Positions 23,952 to 32,693 are shown, counted from the stretch's first letter. The stretch: DNA of 64,000 nt from VAXT01 sp038040395 (GCA_038040395.1 JBBPIJ010000003.1:230522-294521); one strand, 5' to 3'. Notes: generated by a model from the sequence alone, not told the origin. Numbers and translations: made by a program.

Positions 23952-24626
23952 CTAGAGCGCCTCCGGGAGAGCCAGCCGCCGTTCGAGCACGCGGATGAGA
24001 GCCGAGAGCGTCCAGACGATGACGAGGTACACGGCTGCGAGCGCGGCAAACATCTCGAAGGTCCGGAACGTGAGCGCCTGAATGTTGTAGGCGACGGTCG
24101 TCAGCTCCGGGTAGCCGAGGGCGAGCAGCAGCGAGGTGTTCTTGAGTACGGAGATGTACGTGTTGATCGAGGATGGCAGCGCGATCCGCCCGCCGATCGG
24201 AAGCGTCACGTTGAGAAACGTCTTCAGCGGGGTGAAACCGAGGGCGTAGCCGGCCTCGCGAAGGCGCTGCGGCACCGCCTCGAATCCGGCGCGGAAATTC
24301 TCGGTGTTGAAGGCGCCGCCCCAGATCGTGATCGCGAGCCAGGCGACCGTGAAGGTCTCCAGTTGGAACCCGAGCTCGGGAACGCCGTAGTAGAGGAGGA
24401 AGATCTGGACGAGGATCGGCGTGTTCCGGATCACTTCGACGTACACGGCGGCGATCTGACTGAGCACCGGGATGCGGTGGGCCCGCACAGCGCCGAGGAC
24501 CAGGCCGATGGCGAACGATCCTGCGATGCCGATCGCAGCCGTCTTGATCGTGTTCTTGAAGCCCTCCCAGAGCTGGTCGCGGTTGTCCCAGATGAAGGAC
24601 CACTCGAACGACGCCAGGATTCTCAT
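23952..24626 (-). CDS. Amino-acid ABC transporter permease (HisQ/GlnP type)
   Basis: A 224-residue permease paralogous to the next gene, with the EAA loop in REAGYALGFTPLKTFLNVTLP and the IRNTPILVQIFLLYYG segment typical of polar amino-acid permeases. It should form a heterodimer with the downstream permease. The start may be ATG 24626, or a GTG at 24641 that would lie inside the upstream hairpin; the ATG is preferred for that reason. Confidence 0.88.
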   Translation of the reverse strand: MRILASFEWSFIWDNRDQLWEGFKNTIKTAAIGIAGSFAIGLVLGAVRAHRIPVLSQIAAVYVEVIRNTPILVQIFLLYYGVPELGFQLETFTVAWLAITIWGGAFNTENFRAGFEAVPQRLREAGYALGFTPLKTFLNVTLPIGGRIALPSSINTYISVLKNTSLLLALGYPELTTVAYNIQALTFRTFEMFAALAAVYLVIVWTLSALIRVLERRLALPEAL

Positions 24627-24641
24627 GTGCTCATGAAACAC

Positions 24642-24668
24642 GAGCGGCCGCCCTGAGGACGGCCGCTC
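24642..24668 (-). terminator. Intercistronic hairpin between binding-protein and permease genes
   Basis: A perfect 9-bp stem, GAGCGGCCG/CGGCCGCTC, with a 9-base loop between the binding-protein stop and the first permease start. No T-run follows. Hairpins at this place in ABC operons commonly protect the binding-protein mRNA and reduce downstream expression, so more binding protein than permease is made. Confidence 0.65.
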
Positions 24669-24687
24669 GTCGTTTGTTCCTTGGCTC

Positions 24688-25614
24688 CTAGCTTGGACAG
24701 CTGTTTTCTGGCGGTGCGGCCCTCGGGTACTTCAAGTTGACCGTCGGGCTTGGGGCGTTCTTCTTGAAGAGCTTGAAGAAGCGGCGCGGAATCGTCCGCC
24801 TCAAGATCGCCCAGAACATGTCGCGGGCCTTCATTCCGCGAATCGCGGCGTCGACCCAGCGCTTCGTGGCCGTGTCGCCCTTTCGGATGCCCACTCCCCA
24901 CGGGACGCTGAGGAACCTGTGGCTCGTCATCTTGAGCCCGGGGTCGTTGGCGGCGACTCCGACGAGGAACGCGTCGTCGTACATGAGCGCGTCGGCTTGC
25001 CCGTTCTTGACCGCGAGCACGCCGGCGCTCGGGCTCGAGACGACCTGGAAGGTCGTCTGCTTGAAGCAGTTCTTGATCCAGGTGTCGTAGATCGACCCCG
25101 ACGTGGAGACGACCTTCTTCCCCTTCATCCAATCGACGAGCTTGCCGGCCGTGACCGAGTTCTTGACGAGGAGCTTCCCGGCCGCGCCGTAGTAGGGGAG
25201 CGAATAATCGATCGTCTCCTCGCGCAGCTTGGTCCACGTTAGCGTCGAGACGATGATGTCCACCCGCCCCCCCGTCAGCGTTGGGATGCGGCTCGCGGTC
25301 GTCACGCACGTGAACTCGACCTTGCTCGTCGAGCCGAACGCCCATTTCGCGAACTGGCGGGCGACCTCGACGTCGTAGCCGCGGTTGCGGCCGCTCGTGT
25401 CCTGCCAGCCGAACGGCGGGGTGTCGCACTTGACCCCGATCTGCCACTTGCCGCGCGCCTTGACTGCCGCAGGTAGAGCAGGGAGCTTCGGTCTCGGAGG
25501 CAGCGCGGTCGCTGCGGATTTGCCTGCTGGCCCCGACGGGGCGGCTGAGCCGAGAGTCGCGGCCACCACGGCCAGCATTCCGACCAGAGCTGTGAGAGCA
25601 ATTAGTCGTTTCAT
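24688..25614 (-). CDS. Amino-acid ABC transporter substrate-binding protein
   Basis: A 308-residue exported protein. The first 25 residues are a Sec signal (MKRLIALTALVGMLAVVAATLG) with an AxA-like cleavage area and no lipobox cysteine, followed by a proline/alanine linker. The mature part shows family-3 features (CDTPPFGWQD, GYDVEVARQFAKW, GGRVDIIVSTLTWT, DALMYDDAFL). It would capture a polar amino acid outside the membrane and deliver it to the two permeases. Lack of a lipid anchor is unusual for a monoderm binding protein. It overlaps the ATPase gene by four bases. Confidence 0.9.
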   Translation of the reverse strand: MKRLIALTALVGMLAVVAATLGSAAPSGPAGKSAATALPPRPKLPALPAAVKARGKWQIGVKCDTPPFGWQDTSGRNRGYDVEVARQFAKWAFGSTSKVEFTCVTTASRIPTLTGGRVDIIVSTLTWTKLREETIDYSLPYYGAAGKLLVKNSVTAGKLVDWMKGKKVVSTSGSIYDTWIKNCFKQTTFQVVSSPSAGVLAVKNGQADALMYDDAFLVGVAANDPGLKMTSHRFLSVPWGVGIRKGDTATKRWVDAAIRGMKARDMFWAILRRTIPRRFFKLFKKNAPSPTVNLKYPRAAPPENSCPS

Positions 25615-26456
25615 TCGACCTCTCCTTCGTCGCTGATTGTCAATTCTTCCAAGGAATGCGCCATCTGCAGCGAGCGGCGAAGGAATCTCTTCGTCCGCTC
25701 CTGCTTCGGGTTGTCCAGCACGTCCGCGGGAACGCCTTGCTCGACGATGTGACCTTCGTCCATGAAGACCAACCGGTCACCCACTTCCCGCGCGAATTGC
25801 ATCTCGTGGGTGACCACGACCATCGTCATGCCCGACTTGGACAGGTCGCGCATGACGACCAGCACCTCGCCCACGAGCTCCGGGTCGAGGGCCGAGGTGA
25901 CCTCGTCGAAGAGCATCACGTGCGGCTCCATGACGAGAGCACGGGCGATTGCCACGCGCTGTTGTTGACCGCCCGAGAGCTGGTGAGGGTAATCACGGGC
26001 TTTCTCGGGCAGGCCAACCCGCGCAAGCAGGTCGAGTGCGCGGGCTTCGGCGTCCTTTCTGGGCATCTTCTTCACCCGGCGCGCACCGAGGGTGAGGTTG
26101 TCGATCACGCGCAGGTGCGGGAACAGGTTGAACTGCTGGAAGACGATCCCGATCTTCTGCCGCACCTGGGCAATCTTGGCGCCGCGGGCCGTGAGCTCCT
26201 CGCCCTCGAGGAACACCCGGCCGCTGTCGATCGGCTCGAGCAGGTTGATGCACCGGAGGAGCGTGCTCTTACCGCTGCCGCTCGGTCCGATCACTACAAG
26301 CGTCTCGGCCGCGTCGACGCTCAGGTCGATCCCGTCGAGGACCACGTTGTCGCCGAAGCTCTTGTGGATCCCCTCGAGTCGGATGACCGGGCCCGGTCCG
26401 CGATCGGCTACGAGTGTTTCCTGCGCGAGTGTCGCGTTCCCCTGCTCCTCCTCCAC
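25611..26456 (-). CDS. Amino-acid ABC transporter ATP-binding protein (GlnQ/HisP type)
   Basis: A 281-residue ATPase with a 25-residue N-terminal extension. Walker A GPSGSGKST, Q-loop FQQFNLFPHL, signature LSGGQQQRVAIARAL, Walker B VMLFDEVTSALDPE and H-loop VTHEM are all intact. It energises the amino-acid transporter encoded downstream (binding protein, then two permeases). It is the first gene of the operon, on the minus strand. Confidence 0.95.
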   Translation of the reverse strand: MEEEQGNATLAQETLVADRGPGPVIRLEGIHKSFGDNVVLDGIDLSVDAAETLVVIGPSGSGKSTLLRCINLLEPIDSGRVFLEGEELTARGAKIAQVRQKIGIVFQQFNLFPHLRVIDNLTLGARRVKKMPRKDAEARALDLLARVGLPEKARDYPHQLSGGQQQRVAIARALVMEPHVMLFDEVTSALDPELVGEVLVVMRDLSKSGMTMVVVTHEMQFAREVGDRLVFMDEGHIVEQGVPADVLDNPKQERTKRFLRRSLQMAHSLEELTISDEGEVE

Positions 26457-26481
26457 GTAGGGGGTTATAGCTCCCCCGAGC

Positions 26482-28401
26482 TCAGGCCGGGGCGCCGGTT
26501 TCGGCGAACGTTTCTCCCGCGACGCGTTCTGAGACGCCTGTCTGGTCGAGGTATTTCGTCAGGCCGCCCATGAACAGTGGGAAGCCCGCGCCGAGGATGA
26601 GCGCCGTGTCCACGTCCTTTGCAGACGCGACGACTCCTTCGCCCAGCATGTGACTTACCTCGTCCGCCAGCGCCTCCAGGACGGCCTCCCGGATCTCTTC
26701 GACGCTGCGGACGGGACCCTCGCCGGTGATTGCGAAGCGGTCAGGATACGCCGCGAGCAAGGTCTGGCGGACGTGATCTGCCACCTGCTGCCCAACCATC
26801 TGGAGCAGCACCGAGGGCGCCATCGGCAGGCCGAGGGCGAGGACGGCCTCGTCGGTCTCTTCGACTGAGTTCCCGCGCTCGATCGCATCGAGGAGGACGA
26901 CCATCATCCGCGTGAGGAGCCGGTTGACGACGAAGCCGGGGGCGTCGTTGACGAGGACCGGTCGCTTGCGGAGCTTGTCGGCGACCGCCCACGTGGTCGC
27001 GAGCGACGCCTCGTCGGTCTCTGGAGTGCGGACGAGCTCGACGAGCGGCATCATCGCGACCGGGTTGAAGAAGTGCATGCCCACGAGGCGCTCCGGGTTG
27101 GCCAGCCCCTCGGACATGGCCGTCACGGACAGCGCAGACGTGTTCGTCGCCAGGATGCACTCGGCCGGGACGACCGCCTCGAGCTCCCCGAACACCTGCC
27201 TCTTGACTTCCAGGTCCTCGAAGATCGCCTCGATCACGAAGTCGCAGTCCTCGAAGCCCTCGTAGGAGGTCGTGCCCTTCGCGAGCGCCGCGAGTGAGAC
27301 CGCCTTTTGCGGGTCCAGGCGCCCGCGCGCCGCTGCGCCTGCCAGGTCGTCGCGGATCGTCTCGAGCCCTCGTTCGACGATCTCCTGCTCGAGGTCGCGG
27401 AGTACGACCGGCACGCCGAGGCGCCGGAGGAAGAGCGCGCCCAGCTGGGTGGCCATCAGGCCCGCCCCTGCGATTCCGACCTTCTTCACCTCGCGCGGCT
27501 CGGCGTCCGGGCGACCCGCTCCCTTCCGCGCCCGCCGCTCGACGAGGTCGAACGCGTAGAGCGAGGCCTGCGCCTGCGGCGTGAACAGGAGGTCGGCGAG
27601 CGCCTCCTCCTCCGCGCGGTAGCCCTCTTCGAGGCTCCATCCTGCGGCGCCTGCGATCAAGTCGAGCGCCCGGTACGGGGCCGGCGCCGCGCCGTGGAGT
27701 GAGTCGTCGAGCTGTCTGCGGGCGCGGGCGACGACCTTCTCCATCTCGGACAGGTCCTCGTCCTCGCGGGCAGGCTGTTCACCGGCGATCGCGATCGCCT
27801 CGTCGACGAGCCGCTCCTGCTCGACGACGCGGTCGACGAAGCCGAGCTCGAGCGCCTGCTCGGCGCCGAGCATCTTGTTCTGCCGCATCGGGTTCAACGC
27901 GATGAGCTTGACCGCGGCCTCCGGCCCTGCGAGCCGGGGCGCGAGCTGCGTCGCTCCCCAGGCGGGAACGAACCCGAGCAGGCACTCCGGCGAGGCGAAA
28001 TGGCGGACGTCGTCGGCGATCACGCGGTAGTCGCAGTGCAACGCTAGCTCCACGCCACCTCCGAGCGCAGCCCCGTTGATCGCGGCGACCGTTGGGTAGG
28101 GCAAGCCCCGGATCCGTCCGAACAGGTCATGGCCCGATCGGCTGCCCTGGATCGCCTGCTCACGGTACTCGATCAGCGGAAACTCGTTCAGGTCGGCGCC
28201 GCCGGAGAAGCTCCCGGGCTTGCCGATGATGACGAGGGCGGAGAAATCGCCCTCCTCGAGCTCGGGCAGAAGCTCCGCGAGCGACTCGAGCGCCGCGCGG
28301 CTGAAGACGTTGGGGCGACCCTTGCCGCTCCCGTCGTCCATCGTGACGAGGGCGATCGAATCGACTCGCTCCAGCTTGAACTGCGTCACAGGGTCGGCCA
28401 C
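26482..28401 (-). CDS. Fused enoyl-CoA hydratase / 3-hydroxyacyl-CoA dehydrogenase (FadB/FadJ-like)
   Basis: A 639-residue beta-oxidation enzyme. The N-terminal crotonase domain has the oxyanion region GSFSGGADLNEF, AALGGGVELAL with the first glutamate, and SPECLLGFVPAWGATQ with the second. The NAD-binding domain begins at about residue 305 with GIAGAGLMATQLG, followed by ATNTSALSV and the catalytic-histidine block MHFFNPVAMMPLVE. The GTG at 28401 was chosen because the earlier ATG at 28428 would overlap the divergent gene's start. It lacks the long FadB C-terminal second half and so resembles the shorter fused forms. Confidence 0.9.
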   Translation of the reverse strand: MADPVTQFKLERVDSIALVTMDDGSGKGRPNVFSRAALESLAELLPELEEGDFSALVIIGKPGSFSGGADLNEFPLIEYREQAIQGSRSGHDLFGRIRGLPYPTVAAINGAALGGGVELALHCDYRVIADDVRHFASPECLLGFVPAWGATQLAPRLAGPEAAVKLIALNPMRQNKMLGAEQALELGFVDRVVEQERLVDEAIAIAGEQPAREDEDLSEMEKVVARARRQLDDSLHGAAPAPYRALDLIAGAAGWSLEEGYRAEEEALADLLFTPQAQASLYAFDLVERRARKGAGRPDAEPREVKKVGIAGAGLMATQLGALFLRRLGVPVVLRDLEQEIVERGLETIRDDLAGAAARGRLDPQKAVSLAALAKGTTSYEGFEDCDFVIEAIFEDLEVKRQVFGELEAVVPAECILATNTSALSVTAMSEGLANPERLVGMHFFNPVAMMPLVELVRTPETDEASLATTWAVADKLRKRPVLVNDAPGFVVNRLLTRMMVVLLDAIERGNSVEETDEAVLALGLPMAPSVLLQMVGQQVADHVRQTLLAAYPDRFAITGEGPVRSVEEIREAVLEALADEVSHMLGEGVVASAKDVDTALILGAGFPLFMGGLTKYLDQTGVSERVAGETFAETGAPA

Positions 28402-28426
28402 ACCTCGCAGTCTAGGGTTGGCGGCC

Positions 28427-29092
28427 ATGGCGGATTGGGCCGGGCACGTCGAACGGGAGATCGAGCGCTACCGCGACGGCGAGAGGCGGCTTCCAGATGC
28501 GGCTGATGCCGACTCGGGTCAGCGGCAGCTGACGCGGATGGGGAACGCCGCCGGCGGGGCCGGGCTCGCGCTGCTGATGGACGGTCGCGCCGAGGAGGCC
28601 TCGGGGTGGCTTCACCGCGCCGCGGAGCGTTACCGCGAGAGCATGGCCGAGGCGCCGCCCGGGAGCTGGGGACGCCCGATCGGCGCGATGAAGGCACTCG
28701 TCGTGGCCGGCGACTGGGCCGCCGCCGAGGAGGCTGCGCGCTGGGCGCTCGAGCTCGGAGCCGGCGAGGCGGAGTCTCCGATCGGCGTCTACGCCGGCAG
28801 CCTTGCGCTACTCGTCCTCGGCCGAGATGCGGAGGCGAGGCCACTCGCCGGTTCGATCCGGGAGAGGGACGACTTCCCGCGCGATGTCGCAGACGCTCTC
28901 GCCACGCTTGCAGCCTCCGACCAACTCGGGTACGTCCTCGCGATCGAGAGCGTTCTCGAGTCGTTCGCGACCCGCGACGAGTACCTGGAAGACATCGCCG
29001 TCGCGGACACAGTGCTCGTGCTCCAGGCGCTCGCCGCCCGCCGCGACATTGCGGCCGAGCTCGCCTCGCCGCTTCTGCCTAGCCAGAAGTAG
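28427..29092 (+). CDS. Hypothetical TPR-like helical protein
   Basis: A 221-residue, Ala/Glu/Arg-rich soluble protein. Helical pairs such as GRAEEASGWLHRAAERYRES and GDWAAAEEAARWALELG have TPR-like spacing, giving about four repeats. There is no signal peptide. It is divergent from the beta-oxidation gene, and its 3' end overlaps the convergent ArsR gene by 14 bases. No specific function can be assigned. Confidence 0.7.
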   Translation: MADWAGHVEREIERYRDGERRLPDAADADSGQRQLTRMGNAAGGAGLALLMDGRAEEASGWLHRAAERYRESMAEAPPGSWGRPIGAMKALVVAGDWAAAEEAARWALELGAGEAESPIGVYAGSLALLVLGRDAEARPLAGSIRERDDFPRDVADALATLAASDQLGYVLAIESVLESFATRDEYLEDIAVADTVLVLQALAARRDIAAELASPLLPSQK

Positions 29093-29609
29093 GCGGGTGG
29101 AGGAAGGCCGTGATGATCAGCGGGTCGACCGAAGAGTCCTCCATGACCCGGGCCTTCTCGACGAGCTCCGTGATCAGCTCGAGCGCCTGCTCGGGCGTCA
29201 CGCGCGCGTTGACCTGGGCGCTCCGAAACTGGCCCTCGTCCCTCTTGGCGAAGCCCTGCTGGACCTCCTCGAGCATCGCGGCCTGCAGGTCGCCCGTCAG
29301 GCGCGAGCGCAGGAGCTCGGGCCCGACGCGAACCGTCGTGGCGACGGCGCGGTAGGGCTTCTCGCGCCCCTTGCCGCCTTCGGCGCGCTCGATCAGGCCG
29401 GCGCGCATGAGCATCTTCACGTGGAAGTGGAGGTGGCCGGGGTCGACGTCCAGCCGCTTGGCCAGCTCGCGGTTCGTCAAGGACTCCTCGCCCTGCCCGC
29501 CGAGCATCTCCAGCACCCGCAGCCGCAGCGGATGGCCGAGTGCCTTGAGTTGCTCCGCCCGCTCGATCGTCAGGACGTCGCTGGGAGCAGAGGGGGCGGC
29601 CTCAGGCAT
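29079..29609 (-). CDS. ArsR-type winged-helix regulator
   Basis: A 176-residue regulator with an N-terminal winged HTH (LKALGHPLRLRVLEML…LTNRELAKRLDVDPGHLHFHVKML, wing YRAVATTV) and a helical C-terminal extension of about 80 residues like PadR/ArsR-related regulators with effector domains. There is no CxC metal motif, so metal sensing is unlikely. The ATG is two or three bases downstream of the expected transcription start, so the message may be leaderless. Confidence 0.85.
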   Translation of the reverse strand: MPEAAPSAPSDVLTIERAEQLKALGHPLRLRVLEMLGGQGEESLTNRELAKRLDVDPGHLHFHVKMLMRAGLIERAEGGKGREKPYRAVATTVRVGPELLRSRLTGDLQAAMLEEVQQGFAKRDEGQFRSAQVNARVTPEQALELITELVEKARVMEDSSVDPLIITAFLHPPTSG

Positions 29610-29616
29610 CGAAAAT

Positions 29617-29647
29617 CTATATATAGGACTTCAGCCTACGTTGTCAA
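29617..29647 (-). promoter_or_regulatory. Consensus promoter with palindromic -10, ArsR-type gene
   Basis: On the minus strand, a perfect TTGACA (29647-29642) is followed after 16-18 bases by TATATA inside a perfect 10-bp palindrome CTATATATAG (29617-29626). Such a palindrome over the -10 is a good place for autorepression. The promoter lies inside the 3' end of the upstream pgl gene. Confidence 0.65.
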
Positions 29648-30308
29648 GCTTGGCGGCGGCCGTGCGGTCCAGTAGCGCGATCGTCTCGCCGTGCGCTGAG
29701 CGGAGCAGGCTGGCGGGCGTCGCCGGGTCCGGCGGGCCTGCGAACGCGCGCGCGACCGTCTCGGCTTTCGCCTCGCCGACCACCAGGAAGACGACCTGGT
29801 TTGCCCCCGAGAGCACCGGCAGCGTCATCGTCACTCGCTCGACGTCTTCGCGCGGGACCGCGATCGCCCGGCGCACGCGCTCCTCCAACGCGGGTGAGCT
29901 CGGAAAGAGCGAAGCCGTGTGCCCGTCGTCGCCGAGGCCCTGGAGAGCGAGCCCGAGCATCACCCCCTCGAGCTCCTGGTCGTACTCGGCTGCGGCTCGC
30001 TCGCCGCCGAGCTCGCCGCGGATGCGATGCACCTCGGCCGGCTGGATGTCGATCCGGTCGAGGAGTGTTTCCTTGACGAGGCGGTAGTTCGACCGTTCGT
30101 CCTCCGGCGGCACGCAGCGCTCGTCGCCCCACCAGAGCTTCGCGGGGGCCCAATCCGGCTCGAGCGCTGCGGCTTGTTCATAGGCCGGCCCGGGTGTGCT
30201 CCCGCCCGACAGCGCGATGTTCTCCCCTGCGCGGGCGGCCCGGACGAGAAGCTCGGCCGCTGCGGTCTGAGCCTCGTCTGGAGAGTCGAAGACCCGGAGC
30301 TCGACCAC
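29631..30308 (-). CDS. pgl: 6-phosphogluconolactonase
   Basis: A 225-residue enzyme of the oxidative pentose phosphate pathway that hydrolyses 6-phosphogluconolactone. Signatures are ALSGGSTP near residue 33, WWGDERCVP, SNYRLVKETLL, and QGLGDDGHTASLFP carrying the catalytic histidine. Length is typical of the DevB-type. It lies five bases downstream of proC on the minus strand. No zwf or opcA is next to it here. Confidence 0.93.
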   Translation of the reverse strand: MVELRVFDSPDEAQTAAAELLVRAARAGENIALSGGSTPGPAYEQAAALEPDWAPAKLWWGDERCVPPEDERSNYRLVKETLLDRIDIQPAEVHRIRGELGGERAAAEYDQELEGVMLGLALQGLGDDGHTASLFPSSPALEERVRRAIAVPREDVERVTMTLPVLSGANQVVFLVVGEAKAETVARAFAGPPDPATPASLLRSAHGETIALLDRTAAAKLDNVG

Positions 30309-30312
30309 GGTC

Positions 30313-31134
30313 CTAGGAGTCGCCCTCGGCGAGCTCCTGCGAGCGCTCCATCGCGGCCTGGATCGCGTTCAGGAATGCCGCGCGCACGCCCGCGCGCTCC
30401 AGCTCGCGGATCGCGCGGATCGTGGTCCCGCCCGGCGAGGTCACCATCTCGCGCAGCTCCACCGGGTGCATCTTCTCGTCCCGGAGCAGCTTCGCCGTGC
30501 CGAACATCGTCTGGACGACGAGCTCCGTGGAGACCTCGCGCGAGAGCCCGAGCAGGATCCCGGCCTCGATCATCGCTTCGGCGAGCAGCGCGAAGTACGC
30601 CGGGCCTGAACCGGAGACGGCAGTGACGGCATCCATGTACGGCTCCGGCACCTGGACGACGCGGCCGACGTGCTCGAGCACCTCCTGAGCCATTGCCAGG
30701 TGCTCGGCGTTCGCGTGCGCGCCTGCGCACAGGCCGGCAACGCCCTCGTGCACCGTCGCGGGCGTGTTCGGCATCGCTCGCAGCACCGGGACCCCGTCAG
30801 AGAGGTGCTTCTCGATCTTCGCGGTCGGCATGGCGGCTGCGACCGAGAGCACGGTCTGGTCGGAGGTGAGGAGCCCGCCGACTTCGCCGAGGAGCACCTC
30901 GAAGTCCTGCGGCTTGACCGCGATCACGATGAACGCCGCCCCGGAGACGGCTTCGCTGTTCGAGAGCGTCGTCTGAACGCCGTAGCGCTCGGCGAGCTCG
31001 TCGATCCGCTCCTGCCGGCGGCCGGTGACCACGACCTCCTCCGGCTTGCGCCAACCAGCGCTGAGCAGCCCGGAGAGCAGCGACTCGCCGATCTTGCCGC
31101 CGCCGAGAATGGCGATTCGCCTTTCGTTTGCCAT
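30313..31134 (-). CDS. proC: Pyrroline-5-carboxylate reductase
   Basis: A 273-residue enzyme making proline from pyrroline-5-carboxylate with NAD(P)H. The N-terminal Rossmann motif GGGKIGESLLSGLL is at residues 11-24, RAMPNTPATV lies in the middle, and the C-terminal signature VSGSGPAYFALLAEAMIEAG and VTSPGGTTIRAI are intact. It is co-directional with pgl and follows the alkA-like gene across a terminator-like hairpin. Confidence 0.95.
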   Translation of the reverse strand: MANERRIAILGGGKIGESLLSGLLSAGWRKPEEVVVTGRRQERIDELAERYGVQTTLSNSEAVSGAAFIVIAVKPQDFEVLLGEVGGLLTSDQTVLSVAAAMPTAKIEKHLSDGVPVLRAMPNTPATVHEGVAGLCAGAHANAEHLAMAQEVLEHVGRVVQVPEPYMDAVTAVSGSGPAYFALLAEAMIEAGILLGLSREVSTELVVQTMFGTAKLLRDEKMHPVELREMVTSPGGTTIRAIRELERAGVRAAFLNAIQAAMERSQELAEGDS

Positions 31135-31197
31135 TACGTGGTAATCCTGACTCGAGTATTGATCTTAAGGCGCTCGCTTGCGACGCCGACCAACAGA

Positions 31198-31224
31198 GGC
31201 CATGCCGGCTTTGCCGGCGTGGCC
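31198..31224 (-). terminator. Hairpin after the AlkA-like gene
   Basis: A 12-bp stem with one mismatch (GGCCATGCCGGC/GCCGGCGTGGCC) and a 3-base loop, beginning four bases after the glycosylase stop on the minus strand. No clear T-run; likely separates alkA from proC. Confidence 0.6.
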
Positions 31225-31227
31225 GAT

Positions 31228-32112
31228 TTATGCTGCATATCGCGCTTTTACGCGCTCTCGCCGAACCTCGGGCCTGTTCAGCTTCAACGGCACGAGGCCG
31301 CGTCCTGCGCCGGCCATCAGGTACACGCACGCGAGGCCGGCCCACTCCTCGTAGCGGCCGAGGATCTGAGCGGTCTCCTCGGCCTCGACCCAGCGGCCTT
31401 CGATCGCCGAGCAGATCTTCAGGAGTCCGAGGTCGCCGACGATCCCGCGGTCGAAGCGTCCGAGACCCTCCGTCCAGACGACGCCGATCGAATAGGGGCC
31501 GATCCCCCGCTCGCGCTCGAGCCTCCTCGCGGCGGCCTCCGGAGGGAGCCTGCGCAGCCGTTCGGGGTCGAAGGTGCGACAGATGCGGACGAGAGCAGTT
31601 GCCTTCCGCGCGGGGAGCCGGAAGCGATAGAGCTCGGCCGGAGCGAACTGCCCGAAGTGGTGGGGGAGTGGCGGCGCCTGCAGGTCGCCGACCGCCTCGG
31701 TCGTCGCGTGGATGAGTCGCCACTCGATCGAGCGCGCCTCGCGCGACGTGATCAGCTGGCTGACGATCGCGCGCATGAGCGCGTGGGTGACCGTCGCGGT
31801 GCGGATCGGGCGCAGGCCCTTCAGGTGGCGGATCGGGCCCGCGAGCAGCTCGTCGTTGCGAAAGCGCTCGAGGAACGGCGTGTGGTCCTCGTCCGCGCCG
31901 AGCACGAAGCGAAGCTGCTCGAGCCCAGCCTCGCTTTCCGTGCGCAGGACGAGCGTACCGTCAGGAAGCTGCCGCGCAGAGACCCGCTCGCCGCCCGCGA
32001 GCACGCAGGTGAGGACGCCGTTGCCAAAGCGCCTGGTCGTGTCGTTGGCGCGCCGCGCGGAGAGCGCGAGCGAGTACGGCCCGCGGGGCTTGATCGTCGT
32101 CTCCAGCGACAC
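31228..32112 (-). CDS. DNA-3-methyladenine glycosylase II-like (HhH-GPD family)
   Basis: About 294 residues. The N-terminal AlkA-N-like part (ETTIKPRGPYSLALSARR) is followed by the helix-hairpin-helix region LERERGIGPYSIGVVWTEGLGRFDRGIVGDLGL, with the catalytic aspartate expected near GIVGDLG. It would remove alkylated bases in repair, making this the second DNA glycosylase in the window. The start is uncertain: GTG 32112 avoids overlap with the divergent VOC gene, but ATG 32160 is possible. Confidence 0.8.
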   Translation of the reverse strand: MSLETTIKPRGPYSLALSARRANDTTRRFGNGVLTCVLAGGERVSARQLPDGTLVLRTESEAGLEQLRFVLGADEDHTPFLERFRNDELLAGPIRHLKGLRPIRTATVTHALMRAIVSQLITSREARSIEWRLIHATTEAVGDLQAPPLPHHFGQFAPAELYRFRLPARKATALVRICRTFDPERLRRLPPEAAARRLERERGIGPYSIGVVWTEGLGRFDRGIVGDLGLLKICSAIEGRWVEAEETAQILGRYEEWAGLACVYLMAGAGRGLVPLKLNRPEVRRERVKARYAA

Positions 32113-32158
32113 CCACGCAACCCTACGCGCCGGGACGGCTGGGTCCAGGCCTGCCATC

Positions 32159-32656
32159 ATGGGCGTCGTGGCTGACCCGATCGACCCGGGCGTGGACATC
32201 GGGCACGTCCACCTGAAAGTCGCCGACCTCGATCGAGCGCTCGCTTTCTACCGGGACGTGCTCGGCTTCGAAGAGCAGCAGCGCTACGGCGACCAGGCCG
32301 CCTTCGTCTCGGCCGGCGGCTACCACCACCACATCGGGCTCAACACGTGGGAGTCGCAGGGCGGCTCGCCGTCCCCGCCTGGGACGACGGGCCTGTACCA
32401 CGTCGCCATCCGCTATCCGACGCGCGCCGCGCTCGCGGACGCACTCAGGCGGCTGGTCGAGAACAAGGTTCCGATCACAGGCGCCTCGGATCACGGCGTG
32501 AGCGAGGCGATCTACCTCAACGACCCCGACGGGAACGGGATCGAGCTCTACCGCGACCGGCTGCAGGACGAGTGGCCGCGCCCGCCGGACGGCAAGGGCG
32601 TCGCCATGATGACGCAGCCGCTCGACCTGCAGGCGCTGCTCGAAGAATCCAGCTAG
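32159..32656 (+). CDS. VOC (glyoxalase/extradiol dioxygenase-like) protein
   Basis: A 165-residue protein with two beta-alpha-beta-beta-beta halves. The first has HVHLKVADLDRALAFYRDVLGF, the second GLYHVAIRYPTRAAL, and the C-terminal EAIYLNDPDGNGIELYRDR supplies the metal-ligand glutamate. The histidine in HVHLKV and the Glu in IELY fit a metal-dependent catechol-2,3-dioxygenase-like (YqjT/CatE) protein. Substrate unknown. A second in-frame start, GTG 32168, is possible. It is followed by the kor operon. Confidence 0.85.
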   Translation: MGVVADPIDPGVDIGHVHLKVADLDRALAFYRDVLGFEEQQRYGDQAAFVSAGGYHHHIGLNTWESQGGSPSPPGTTGLYHVAIRYPTRAALADALRRLVENKVPITGASDHGVSEAIYLNDPDGNGIELYRDRLQDEWPRPPDGKGVAMMTQPLDLQALLEESS

Positions 32657-32674
32657 CCGGTTGGCTCGGTGCTA

Positions 32675-32692
32675 TACCTCTGAACAGAGGTA
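32675..32692 (+). promoter_or_regulatory. Perfect 8-bp inverted repeat covering the korA ribosome site
   Basis: TACCTCTG (32675-32682), AA, CAGAGGTA (32685-32692), ending one base before the korA ATG. The right arm contains the AGAGG ribosome site, so in RNA the stem would mask it; in DNA it could be an operator. A TATACC element overlaps its left edge. Confidence 0.55.
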
Positions 32693-32693
32693 G

